Of a stretch of 64,000 nucleotides of DNA, positions 45,930-54,426 are shown piece after piece. The position numbers and the translations under genes were made by a program. Source of the stretch: Rheinheimera sp. EpRS3 (GTDB lineage Bacteria; Pseudomonadota; Gammaproteobacteria; Enterobacterales; Alteromonadaceae); contig NZ_LNQS01000007.1 of assembly GCF_001513785.1 (NCBI RefSeq), forward strand, positions 186,001 through 250,000, given 5' to 3'. The notes beneath the pieces are model-generated. The model had not been told where the DNA came from. It did no database searches and saw only the letters and a list, made by a program, of their open reading frames with translations. Position 1 is the stretch's first letter. Each line of letters opens with the position of its first letter.

Positions 45930-47675
45930 TTGGCTCAGCCACTGCTAATTAAACTTATAAAACCAGCATTGATAATCTTTGCTGGTTTCGTTGCTATTGC
46001 ACCAGCCAGTGAAATGACCGAGCGACTGGACGCACTGGATGATCTTAAAGTCGTTGATGTAGCACAGTTTAGTGAAAAACTGGCAGCTATTGCTGAAAGC
46101 CCCGGGAAGCTGACACAGTATGAACAAGACTATGTAGAGTTACTGCAAAGCTATGAAATGTCGCTGCGTGGTGATTTCGGCGGAGCAGCAGCGATGCTGG
46201 AGTCAATGCTTGCCCGTGATACTGAAGCGGAAATTGTTTTTCGGGTTAAAGCACTGTTGGTGAATGTGTTTGCAGTAACCAGAAATTACCGCAATGCGTT
46301 TTCTTATCTTGAACAAATAAGCCGCGAAGTTCAGTCTGTAACATCAACCCGGGCAAAAGAGCACGGCCTGAGCGTGCTGGCTTATACTTATAATCAGCTG
46401 TCAGAGTTTGATATTGCCAGGTTTTATGCTCAGGTATTGATCGATAGCGCAACATCAGAAAAAACACTGTGCCATGGCAGGCATCATTTAATCGAATCGT
46501 TGTACGGGTTAGGGCAATGGGAGCTTTTCAGCACTACGGTGGAATCATCAGTAAGTCATTGTGTTAATAACCGGGAGCTGATTTTTGCTAACCTTATCCG
46601 CCTTAAATACTTTAACTATTTATTACAGACAGAACAGTACCAGCAGGCTGACAAGTATTATGATTCATTCATAGATTCAGTTACTAAAACAAATTACCCA
46701 TTTCTGCTAGCAGGAGTTTTAGGCGCAGGGGCGCAAAACAGTCTGGCACTGGCAGAATACGACATTGCAGAAGAGCGGGCTAATCGCACCTTACAGCACT
46801 CGGGCGCCTCAGAGTTTAGTTTACCGGTGTTAAATGCTTATTATGTGTTATATCAGGTTAACTATACACGGCAAAATTTCAATAAGGCATTGGAATATCA
46901 TGTAAAGTATACTTCTGCTCTAAAAGCGAATAGCGATGACCGCTTTGTAAGACAACAAGCCTATCATGTTGCTAAAGCGGAAATAGAAGTGAAAGATCAG
47001 CGCTTAGCCTTACTCGATAAAGATAACGAATTACTTTTTTTACAAAAAAACCTGTATCAGCAAGAAGTAAAACAAAACCGTCTTATTATGCTGTTGCTAC
47101 TGCTAATCGTAGCTTTGGCCAGTTTTATGGCTTACCGCGGTATGTCCGGGCGTAGTCGCTTTAAAAAAATTGCCGAATATGATCAGTTAACCGGTATTAG
47201 TAACCGTTATCACTTTAACAACCAGGCCAAAGTAGCGCTGGACTATTGTGAGCTTGATGCGAAACCTGCAGCACTGATTTTGTTTGACCTGGACCACTTT
47301 AAAAATATAAACGATCAATGCGGCCACGCCACAGGCGATTGGGCCCTGCAACAGGTGGTAAAAACCTGTCGTAATTTTATGCGCAATAATGATGTATTTG
47401 GCCGCATTGGCGGGGAAGAGTTTGCTGTGGTGTTACCGGGCTGCCATGCTGATAAAGCTGCATTGATGGCCGAAATATGCCGTGATGCCATTGCTACTAT
47501 CGATACAAAAGCCAGCGGTTGTACGTTTCCTCTTAGTGCCAGTTTTGGTGTCAGCTCTTCCGATACGTCTGGCTATCAGCTTAAACAGTTACTGGCTGAT
47601 GCTGATCTTGCAATGTACAAAGCGAAGCAGTCCGGGCGGGATCAGGTATCAATGTATACAGAAGAGCTGGGCTGA
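45930..47675 (+). CDS. periplasmic helical-repeat sensor diguanylate cyclase 2
   Basis: 581 aa if translation begins at the TTG at 45930, one base after the precursor stop. This start gives a signal peptide (LLIKLIKPALIIFAGFVAIAPA) that aligns with the first cyclase; ATG 45882, inside the precursor gene in another frame, is the alternative. Architecture as in cyclase 1: periplasmic helical-repeat sensor, coiled-coil, TM helix (LIMLLLLLIVALASFMAYRG) and a GGDEF domain with GGEEF (from residue 494) and the RNND I-site. The GGDEF domains of the two proteins are about 90% identical by eye, the sensors only distantly similar. Sensor base composition is normal here (33/60 GC at 46141-46200). Confidence 0.85.
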   Translation: MAQPLLIKLIKPALIIFAGFVAIAPASEMTERLDALDDLKVVDVAQFSEKLAAIAESPGKLTQYEQDYVELLQSYEMSLRGDFGGAAAMLESMLARDTEAEIVFRVKALLVNVFAVTRNYRNAFSYLEQISREVQSVTSTRAKEHGLSVLAYTYNQLSEFDIARFYAQVLIDSATSEKTLCHGRHHLIESLYGLGQWELFSTTVESSVSHCVNNRELIFANLIRLKYFNYLLQTEQYQQADKYYDSFIDSVTKTNYPFLLAGVLGAGAQNSLALAEYDIAEERANRTLQHSGASEFSLPVLNAYYVLYQVNYTRQNFNKALEYHVKYTSALKANSDDRFVRQQAYHVAKAEIEVKDQRLALLDKDNELLFLQKNLYQQEVKQNRLIMLLLLLIVALASFMAYRGMSGRSRFKKIAEYDQLTGISNRYHFNNQAKVALDYCELDAKPAALILFDLDHFKNINDQCGHATGDWALQQVVKTCRNFMRNNDVFGRIGGEEFAVVLPGCHADKAALMAEICRDAIATIDTKASGCTFPLSASFGVSSSDTSGYQLKQLLADADLAMYKAKQSGRDQVSMYTEELG

Positions 47676-47699
47676 TTTACTGTGTAACAAGCGTCAGGT

Positions 47700-47728
47700 T
47701 TGGCTGAGTGCGTTAACTGCGGTAGAAT
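47700..47728 (+). promoter_or_regulatory. candidate promoter of astE
   Basis: TTGGCT (47700-47705), 17-bp spacer, TAGAAT (47723-47728), 31 bases before the chosen astE start. Confidence 0.45.
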
Positions 47729-47758
47729 CAGTGCATTATGACAATCCGGAGCTGGCGC

Positions 47759-48829
47759 ATGGCGCAATTATCTACCCAACACGCCCAACTGCTGCAACAT
47801 GGCGAATTTCTGCAACTGACTCTTTCAAACCCTGATGGCTTGCCGTCATCACAGTTTACTTTACCTGATGGCACGGCCGTCAGTATTTTCGATACCGGCG
47901 TAATATGCTTTGAGCCGGTACTCTGTGAAAGCAATACCAAAGATATCGTTCTGTCCTGTGGTGTGCACGGCAATGAAACGGCGCCGATAGAGATTTGCGC
48001 TGAGCTGGTAAAAGACCTGCTAACCGGCCAACTTCAACTTAAACACCGTCTGTTAGTGCTGTTTGGCAACCCTGCGGCTATCAACGCCGGTACACGCGAA
48101 ATTAGCGAAAACCTGAACAGGCTGTTTTCCGGCCACTACAGCATGGGGGCAGGCCTGATTAACGCCGAACGCAAGCGCGCTAAGGCGTTGGAGGTGTATG
48201 TCAGCCGTTTCTATCAAGAGGCACGCGTAACTAATTCGGTGCCGCGTAACCGCTATTTATATGATTTACACACCGCTATTCGCGGCTCCCGTTTTGAGAA
48301 ATTCGCGGTTTACCCGTTTTTGCATAATAAACCGTGGCAAAAGGCTGAGTTTGAGTTTTTACAGGCCTGTGATGTCACGACAGTGCTGTTAATGCAAACC
48401 CCGGCTTCTACTTTTAGCTATTACGCTTCTAATACGCATGGTGCCAATGCCTTTACCATTGAGCTGGGCAAGGTGCAGCCGTTTGGCCAGAACAATATGC
48501 GCCGCTTTAGCAAAGCACGTGCCGCGCTGCGCCAATTGGTTAGCGAAGCAGCGGTGAGCACAGTAGATTTTGATGAGCAACAATTTCAGCTGTATCAGGT
48601 GTATCGCGCAATCAATAAACAAACGCAGGAGTTTAAACTGCACTTTGCCGATGACGTAGAAAACTTCACGGCTTATCCGCAAGGCACCTTACTGGCAACA
48701 GACGGTGATATTGAGTACAGAGTAGAGCGCGAAGGTGAAGCCATTATTTTCCCCAATGCCAAAGTGGCCATAGGCCAGCGCGCTATGTTGATGGTAGTGC
48801 CCACTACAGTGGCGCACAATATCGCTTAA
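47759..48829 (+). CDS. astE: succinylglutamate desuccinylase
   Basis: 356 aa from ATG 47759, chosen because GGAG lies 7 bases upstream; ATG 47738 in frame is the alternative. Last step of the arginine succinyltransferase pathway: N-succinylglutamate to succinate and glutamate. Zinc-peptidase-like fold with GVHGNETAPIEI (zinc His and Glu), the substrate loop SENLNRLFSG and the third zinc ligand in LYDLHTAIRGS. Other ast genes are not in this window. It stands alone between the borosin-like locus and bkdA1. Confidence 0.94.
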   Translation: MAQLSTQHAQLLQHGEFLQLTLSNPDGLPSSQFTLPDGTAVSIFDTGVICFEPVLCESNTKDIVLSCGVHGNETAPIEICAELVKDLLTGQLQLKHRLLVLFGNPAAINAGTREISENLNRLFSGHYSMGAGLINAERKRAKALEVYVSRFYQEARVTNSVPRNRYLYDLHTAIRGSRFEKFAVYPFLHNKPWQKAEFEFLQACDVTTVLLMQTPASTFSYYASNTHGANAFTIELGKVQPFGQNNMRRFSKARAALRQLVSEAAVSTVDFDEQQFQLYQVYRAINKQTQEFKLHFADDVENFTAYPQGTLLATDGDIEYRVEREGEAIIFPNAKVAIGQRAMLMVVPTTVAHNIA

Positions 48830-48931
48830 CGGCTGATTACCGCAGTAATAAACTGCTGTAAAGAGTAAATTTAAGCTGACAGTCGTCGACGCTGCCAGCC
48901 GGGCCAAACCCGGCCGGCGGTTGCAATGCAG

Positions 48932-48947
48932 TTTACGTAAAGGTAAA
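48932..48947. promoter_or_regulatory. candidate LiuR-type operator ahead of bkdA1
   Basis: TTTACGTAAAGGTAAA is a 7-2-7 inverted repeat with one mismatch. LiuR, a MerR-family regulator of branched-chain amino-acid degradation in gammaproteobacteria, is known to bind sites of this general TTTACGTnnACGTAAA kind; the bkd genes downstream fit. Assignment is by resemblance. Confidence 0.4.
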
Positions 48948-49048
48948 GTTGCCGCCGATAATAATCAGAACACACCGGTGCCAGCTAACGCCAGGCACAA
49001 AACGGGGAGAGCGGTTAAAGCCGCTATACTGGACGGTAGAAGCTAAGT

Positions 49049-49082
49049 TCCGCCAGCCTGATACCAAGGCCGGGCTGGCGGA
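49049..49082 (+). promoter_or_regulatory. hairpin in the leader region of bkdA1
   Basis: TCCGCCAGCC (49049-49058) and GGCTGGCGGA (49073-49082) form a 10-bp perfect stem around a 14-base loop, 42 bases before the bkdA1 start. No T-run follows. The rest of the 295-bp gap 48830-49124 contains a short GCCGGG/CCCGGC hairpin (48898-48914) and no gene that I can support. Confidence 0.55.
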
Positions 49083-49124
49083 GCTGCCACCTGTCTGACA
49101 CGTATAACAAACAAGAGACACCCT

Positions 49125-50309
49125 ATGACTAACCCAAATAACGCCACCATTACCACGGTGCACACTGCGGAGTTTACCGCCGGTGATGCGTTAAAAATTC
49201 CTACACTACGCATTCTACGTGACGATGGCAGCCTGTACGAAGGAGCGGTAGCGCCGGAGTTGGATAAAGCCACCGCCATTAAAATGTACGATACGATGGT
49301 GTTTACCCGTGTACTGGATGAACGCATGTTAGCTGCCCAGCGTCAGGGCCGCATCAGCTTCTATATGCAGTGTTTAGGCGAAGAGGCTACTACGGTAGGC
49401 AGCGCCGCGGCATTGGCAGAGCAAGATATGATCATGGCGCAGTATCGCGAACAGGGCGCGTTGCGTTATCGTGGCTTTACGCTGGAGCAGTTTATGAACC
49501 AGCTGTTTTCCAATGAAAAGGATTTGGGTAAAGGCCGGCAGATGCCGGTGCATTACGGCAGTAAAGACATTTACTATATGACCATTTCGTCACCGCTGGG
49601 CACACAGATCCCCCAGGCCAGTGGTTATGCCTATGCACAAAAGCTGCGCGGTTTACCTAACACCACTATTTGTTACTTCGGTGAAGGTGCGGCCTCAGAA
49701 GGCGATTTCCACGCCGGCTTAAATATGGCCGCGGTACACAAGGCTCCGGTGATTTTCTTCTGTCGCAACAATGGCTATGCCATTTCCACGCCGGCCAGTG
49801 AGCAATTTGTCGGCGATGGTATTGCCTGTCGTGCAGTCGGTTACGGTATGAAAGCACTGCGGGTAGATGGTGCCGACATTTTAGCGGTGTACCAGGCCAC
49901 TAAGATGGCGCGTGACCATGCACTTAAGCATAACGAGCCGGTGTTAATTGAATCTATTGCTTATCGCCTGGGCGCGCATTCTTCGTCTGACGATCCAAGT
50001 GGCTATCGCTCAAAAGAAGAAGAAGAAAAGTGGCGTCAGAACGACCCTATCGCCCGTTTCCGTTTATGGCTGGTAGAAAAAGGCTGGCTGAACGAAGCCG
50101 ACGATAAAGCCACTATTGAAGCGCTGCGTACCGAAATTCTCGATGCGTTAAAAGTGGCGGAAAAAGTGGCTAAGCCCGGCATAGAGCACCTTATTTCTGA
50201 CGTATACGCCGAGCCAATACCAGCATTACAACAACAATTAGATGAATTAAAAGCGCATATCCGTAATTACCCGGAAGCGTATCCGGTAACGGCGGGGAGA
50301 CTAGACTAA
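49125..50309 (+). CDS. bkdA1: branched-chain 2-oxoacid dehydrogenase E1 alpha subunit
   Basis: 394 aa. Thiamine-pyrophosphate subunit that decarboxylates the 2-oxo acids of Leu, Ile and Val. TPP motif [23 protein letters not shown] ending at [10 protein letters not shown]; phosphorylation-loop-like region [23 protein letters not shown] is typical of branched-chain rather than pyruvate E1. The N-terminal half has [18 protein letters not shown]. The E1 beta start overlaps its stop by one base (TAATG). Part of bkdA1-bkdA2-bkdB; no E3 gene is included, so a shared lipoamide dehydrogenase must serve it. Confidence 0.95.
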   Translation: MTNPNNATITTVHTAEFTAGDALKIPTLRILRDDGSLYEGAVAPELDKATAIKMYDTMVFTRVLDERMLAAQRQGRISFYMQCLGEEATTVGSAAALAEQDMIMAQYREQGALRYRGFTLEQFMNQLFSNEKDLGKGRQMPVHYGSKDIYYMTISSPLGTQIPQASGYAYAQKLRGLPNTTICYFGEGAASEGDFHAGLNMAAVHKAPVIFFCRNNGYAISTPASEQFVGDGIACRAVGYGMKALRVDGADILAVYQATKMARDHALKHNEPVLIESIAYRLGAHSSSDDPSGYRSKEEEEKWRQNDPIARFRLWLVEKGWLNEADDKATIEALRTEILDALKVAEKVAKPGIEHLISDVYAEPIPALQQQLDELKAHIRNYPEAYPVTAGRLD

Positions 50310-51286
50310 TGGCAAAGATAAACATGTTGCAGGCCATTAATAATGCGCTTGATTTAGCCATGGCCAAAGACGACAGCGTAGTGTGTTTTGGTGAAGACGT
50401 GGGCCACTTTGGCGGCGTGTTTCGTGCTACCAGCAAACTGCAGGAAAAATACGGCAAAGCACGCTGCTTTAATACACCGTTAACCGAGCAGGGCATTGCC
50501 GGTTTTGCTAACGGTATGGCAGCGCAGGGCATGAAACCGGTAGCGGAAATTCAGTTTGCCGACTATATCTTCCCGGCCTTTGACCAGATCGTTAACGAGA
50601 CCGCCAAGTTCCGCTACCGCTCAGGTAATGAATTTAATGTCGGTGGTTTGGTGTTCAGAAGCCCATACGGCGGCGGTATTGCCGGTGGTCATTATCACAG
50701 CCAGTCACCGGAGGCGTATTTTGCTCATACGCCGGGTTTAAAAGTGGTGATCCCGCGTGACCCGTATCAGGCCAAAGGCCTGCTGTTAGCCTCTATTGCC
50801 TGCCCGGATCCGGTTATTTTCTTTGAACCGAAAAAGCTGTACCGTGCCTCCACCGGCGAAGTGCCGGAAGAGTACTACGAAATTGAACTGGGCAAAGCCG
50901 AGGTAACACAGCAAGGTAAAGACATTACCGTGCTGGCCTGGGGCGCGCAGATGGAAATTGTGCAAAAAGCGGTTGAGATGGCCGAAAAAGACGGCATTTC
51001 CTGTGAAGTGATAGACCTGCGCAGCATCTTGCCGTGGGATGCAGATACCGTAGCGGCGTCGGTGAAGAAAACCGGCCGTTTGCTGATTAACCATGAAGCG
51101 CCGTTAACCGGTGGTTTTGCCGGTGAAATTGCTGCCACTATCCAAAAAATGTGCTTCCTGCACCTGGAAAGTCCGATTGAACGGGTCTGTGGTATGGACA
51201 CGCCGTACCCGCTGGCGCTGGAAAAAGAGTATGTGGCGGATCATTTAAAAACCTATGAAGCGATAAAACGCTCAGTTAACTTTTAA
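50309..51286 (+). CDS. bkdA2: branched-chain 2-oxoacid dehydrogenase E1 beta subunit
   Basis: 325 aa. Forms the E1 heterotetramer with BkdA1. Transketolase-like pyrimidine domain ([64 protein letters not shown]) and C-terminal domain ([32 protein letters not shown]). Full length; GGAGG before the E2 start lies in its last bases' downstream gap of 11 bp. One-base overlap with bkdA1 keeps the subunits in balance by coupled translation. Confidence 0.96.
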   Translation: MAKINMLQAINNALDLAMAKDDSVVCFGEDVGHFGGVFRATSKLQEKYGKARCFNTPLTEQGIAGFANGMAAQGMKPVAEIQFADYIFPAFDQIVNETAKFRYRSGNEFNVGGLVFRSPYGGGIAGGHYHSQSPEAYFAHTPGLKVVIPRDPYQAKGLLLASIACPDPVIFFEPKKLYRASTGEVPEEYYEIELGKAEVTQQGKDITVLAWGAQMEIVQKAVEMAEKDGISCEVIDLRSILPWDADTVAASVKKTGRLLINHEAPLTGGFAGEIAATIQKMCFLHLESPIERVCGMDTPYPLALEKEYVADHLKTYEAIKRSVNF

Positions 51287-51297
51287 CGGAGGCAGCA

Positions 51298-52872
51298 ATG
51301 AAAAAAGATTTTATTCTGCCGGATATCGGTGAAGGTATAGTTGAGTGTGAAATTGTTGACTGGCTGGTTGCTGAAGGTGACACCATCAGCGAAGATCAAC
51401 CGGTATGCGATGTGATGACCGATAAAGCTCTGGTGCAAATTCCGGCCGTGCATAACGGTGTGGTGTCTAAGCTGTATTACGCCAAAGGCGATATTGCCAA
51501 AGTGCATGCGCCGCTGTTTGAAATGCAACTGGCCGGCACTGACGACACAGCGGTTATCGCGCAGCCGGAAGCTGTTGCTGCGCCCGTAGCTGCTGCCGGT
51601 AGCGAAGATTTTATTTTGCCGGATATCGGCGAAGGCATTGTTGAGTGTGAAATTGTCGACTGGTTAGTTAAAGAAGGCGACGACATCGCAGAAGACCAGC
51701 CGGTATGCGATGTGATGACCGACAAAGCGCTGGTACAAATTCCGGCCAAGTACTCAGGTAAAGTGACTAAGCTGTATTACGCCAAAGGCGAGATTGCCAA
51801 GGTGCATGCGCCGCTGTTTGCTATGCAACATGCCGGCCTGGCATCAGCGCCGCAAGCAGCTGCTGTTACTGCAACGGCAACTGCTGCGCCGGCTAAAGCT
51901 GCCTGTGCACTACAGCAAAAAAATGACGCTGTTAGCGCTAATGCCAGCTCTAATGGTAAAGCACTGGCCAGCCCGGCAGTACGCCGTTTGGCCCGTGAGC
52001 TGAGTATTGATATCAGCAAAGTACCGGGCACTGGTGACAAAGGCCGCGTATATAAAGACGATGTCCGTGCTTTTGCCGATGGCAAAGTACAAACTGCACC
52101 TGCGCAGAATGGATCAATCAATGTTGCAACAACTACAGTAACAGCCTCTGCAACTGTAACATCAGGCGGTAGCCGTACCGAGCCGATTAAAGGCATTAAA
52201 GCGGCGATGGCACGGCAGATGGTAGAGTCGGTTTCAACCATTCCGCATTTTACTTACTGTGAAGAGATTGATTTAACTGAACTGATAGCGCTGCGTGCCG
52301 GTTTAAAAGATCAGTACGCCAAACAGGGCGTCAAGCTGACCATGATGCCGTTTTTTATTAAGGCCTTGTCGCTGGCGATTAATCAGTTCCCGATTATGAA
52401 TGCCAAAGTGAACCAGGACTGCACTGAGTTGACCTATTTTGACGATCACAATATCGGCATAGCAGTAGACTCGAAAATTGGTTTACTGGTGCCGAATATC
52501 AAAGGTTGTCAGCGTAAATCTATTATTGATATTGCTAACGATTTAACCCGCTTAACCGAGCAAGCCCGTGAAGGCCGTGTCAGCCCGGCTGATTTAAAAG
52601 GCGGTACTATCAGTATCTCTAATATCGGCGCCATTGGCGGCACTGTTGCTACGCCCATTATCAATAAGCCGGAGCTGGCGATAGTAGCACTGGGTAAGGT
52701 GCAAACCTTGCCACGCTTTAATGCTAAAGGTGAGGTGGAAGCACGCCAACTAATGCAAATCAGCTGGTCGGGCGATCATCGGGTTATCGACGGTGGCACC
52801 ATAGCGCGCTTTACCAACCTGTGGAAACAGTATCTGGAGCAACCTTCAGCCATGCTGGTAGCAATGCGCTGA
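51298..52872 (+). CDS. bkdB: branched-chain 2-oxoacid dehydrogenase E2 (lipoamide acyltransferase), two lipoyl domains
   Basis: 524 aa. N-terminal lipoyl domain 1 (Lys43 in TDKALVQIPA) and lipoyl domain 2 (Lys143 in the same motif) are followed by an Ala/Pro/Thr linker, the peripheral subunit-binding domain (ASPAVRRLARELSIDISKVPGTGDKGRVYKDDV), a second linker and the acyltransferase core with SWSGDHRVIDGG. Most bacterial BkdB proteins have one lipoyl domain. The two here are almost identical and lie exactly 300 bp apart, which points to a recent in-frame duplication. Followed by a terminator. Confidence 0.95.
   Translation: MKKDFILPDIGEGIVECEIVDWLVAEGDTISEDQPVCDVMTDKALVQIPAVHNGVVSKLYYAKGDIAKVHAPLFEMQLAGTDDTAVIAQPEAVAAPVAAAGSEDFILPDIGEGIVECEIVDWLVKEGDDIAEDQPVCDVMTDKALVQIPAKYSGKVTKLYYAKGEIAKVHAPLFAMQHAGLASAPQAAAVTATATAAPAKAACALQQKNDAVSANASSNGKALASPAVRRLARELSIDISKVPGTGDKGRVYKDDVRAFADGKVQTAPAQNGSINVATTTVTASATVTSGGSRTEPIKGIKAAMARQMVESVSTIPHFTYCEEIDLTELIALRAGLKDQYAKQGVKLTMMPFFIKALSLAINQFPIMNAKVNQDCTELTYFDDHNIGIAVDSKIGLLVPNIKGCQRKSIIDIANDLTRLTEQAREGRVSPADLKGGTISISNIGAIGGTVATPIINKPELAIVALGKVQTLPRFNAKGEVEARQLMQISWSGDHRVIDGGTIARFTNLWKQYLEQPSAMLVAMR
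51307..51831 (+). repeat. tandem lipoyl-domain repeat within bkdB
   Basis: The stretches 51307-51531 and 51607-51831 encode near-identical lipoyl domains (both begin DFILPDIGEGIVECEIVDWL and end near YAKGxIAKVHAPLF). The offset is exactly 300 bp and most differences are silent third-position changes. Confidence 0.9.
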
Positions 52873-52913
52873 CAGACAACCGTTTGTACTTGGCAGCTAA
52901 GCTGCTTTCTGCT

Positions 52914-52942
52914 AAAACCCACTCATTGTAGTGGGTTTTTTT
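52914..52942 (+). terminator. Rho-independent terminator after bkdB
   Basis: AAAACCCACT, loop CATTGT, AGTGGGTTTT and a further T-run: 10-bp stem, about 40 bases after the stop. Confidence 0.9.
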
Positions 52943-52965
52943 ATTTTCTTTGCTCAGAGACAGCT

Positions 52966-54426
52966 ATGCACGAATTTGATGATTTACGGGTACTGGTGCA
53001 GGCACACAGCCCGCTGATTGTAATTGAAAGTTATGAAGAACCCCGCGCGCTGTTGCTGATAAAACGGCTGGCGGTAAATTTAATGCGCCCGGTGTTTAAA
53101 TGGACCATCACCGAAGGCCTGCAGCGGCTAGATACTGAGCACAGTGCCCAGGCCTTTAATGCGGATCCGACCAATTTGTTGGCGCAAATTAAAGCTACCC
53201 GCAACCCCGGCATCTTTGTGTTGTGCGATTTCCATCCGTTTTTAGTCGAGCCTAAGCATGTACGCTATATCAAGGAAATCGCTCAGGCGCATGAGCAACT
53301 GGGCCACACTATTATGCTGTTAAGCCACGCGATAGCGGTGCCGTCTGAGTTGGCCCGTTTATGTTATCGCTTTGAGCTAAGCTTGCCGTCAGATCAACAA
53401 ATCCGCCAGTTAGTGCATGAAATGGCCGATAGCTATACGGTTAAACAGGGCATAACGGCAGAGCTGACACCGGATAATCTGACGCTGTTGGTACAAAATC
53501 TGCGTGGTTTAACCTTTGAAGAGGTAAAGCGTTTAGCCTACAAAGCCATTGCTGATGATGGTGCTGTTACTGCCGCAGATATTCCGCGGATTAACCGTGC
53601 CAAGTTCAGCTTGCTACAAACCGACGGTGTGCTGTCGCAGGTATTTGACAGCGTTAGCTTTAACAACGTGATTGGCCTGGCCAGCCTTAAACATTGGATA
53701 GCGCAGCGCCATCAGGCCTTTGTGGCGCAGCAAGCCGACACGCCCAAAGGGCTGTTGCTAACCGGGGTGCAAGGCACCGGCAAAAGTCTGGCGGCCAAAG
53801 CCATTGCCGGCAGTTGGGGCTTGCCGCTGCTGCGGTTGGATATGGCCGGACTGTATAACAAATACATTGGCGAAACAGAGAAAAACCTCGCCCAGGCGCT
53901 GGCGCTGGCCGATGCGATGTCGCCCTGTGTGTTATGGATAGATGAAATTGAAAAAGGCTTGTCCGGTGGCGATAGCGATAACGGCGTTACCCGGCGTTTA
54001 CTGGGCAGTTTTCTGACCTGGTTATCTGAGCGTAAGTCGCAGGTTTTTCTGGTTGCCACGGCCAATAACATTCATGAACTGGCACCGGAGCTGCTGCGTA
54101 AAGGCCGCTTCGATGAAATTTTCTTTGTTGATTTACCCACTGAAGAAGAATGTTTACAGTTGCTTAAACTGCACCTGGCAAAACGTCAGCTTAACTTAAC
54201 TGACGAGGCGCTGCAGTCGGCGCTGGCGCTATGCCGTGGTTTCTCCGGCGCGGAACTGGAGCAGGCGGTAGTCGGTGCCGGTTTCCGTGCCCGTGCGGAT
54301 AATGCTGAATTCAGCCTGGTGCACTTAGTGGCAGAGCTGTCTGCTACCCAGCCGCTATCTGTGGTCATGGCAGAGCAGATAAATGCGCTGCGCCAATGGG
54401 CGCTTGAGCGCTGTGTTAAGGCCTAG
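52966..54426 (+). CDS. AAA ATPase (Ycf46/FtsH-like)
   Basis: 486 aa. The N-terminal 220 aa (LVQAHSPLIVIESYEEPRALLLIKRLA; CDFHPFLVEPKHVRYIKEIA) resemble the Ycf46-type regulatory region. The AAA module follows: Walker A GVQGTGKS (Lys273), pore-like GLYNKYIGETEKNL, Walker B VLWIDEIEKG (Asp326, Glu327), sensor VATANN and arginine-finger region LLRKGRFDEIFF. No membrane segment. The stop codon overlaps the start of the downstream kinase by one base (TAGTG). The two probably work together; relatives of this AAA type are linked to stress or CO2 responses in other groups, but no function is proven. Confidence 0.9.
   Translation: MHEFDDLRVLVQAHSPLIVIESYEEPRALLLIKRLAVNLMRPVFKWTITEGLQRLDTEHSAQAFNADPTNLLAQIKATRNPGIFVLCDFHPFLVEPKHVRYIKEIAQAHEQLGHTIMLLSHAIAVPSELARLCYRFELSLPSDQQIRQLVHEMADSYTVKQGITAELTPDNLTLLVQNLRGLTFEEVKRLAYKAIADDGAVTAADIPRINRAKFSLLQTDGVLSQVFDSVSFNNVIGLASLKHWIAQRHQAFVAQQADTPKGLLLTGVQGTGKSLAAKAIAGSWGLPLLRLDMAGLYNKYIGETEKNLAQALALADAMSPCVLWIDEIEKGLSGGDSDNGVTRRLLGSFLTWLSERKSQVFLVATANNIHELAPELLRKGRFDEIFFVDLPTEEECLQLLKLHLAKRQLNLTDEALQSALALCRGFSGAELEQAVVGAGFRARADNAEFSLVHLVAELSATQPLSVVMAEQINALRQWALERCVKA

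Noticed and set aside
43754..47675. Assembly artefact as an explanation of the duplicated peptide-cyclase module
   Set aside because: The peptides and sensor domains of the two modules differ greatly; only the GGDEF ends are near-identical.
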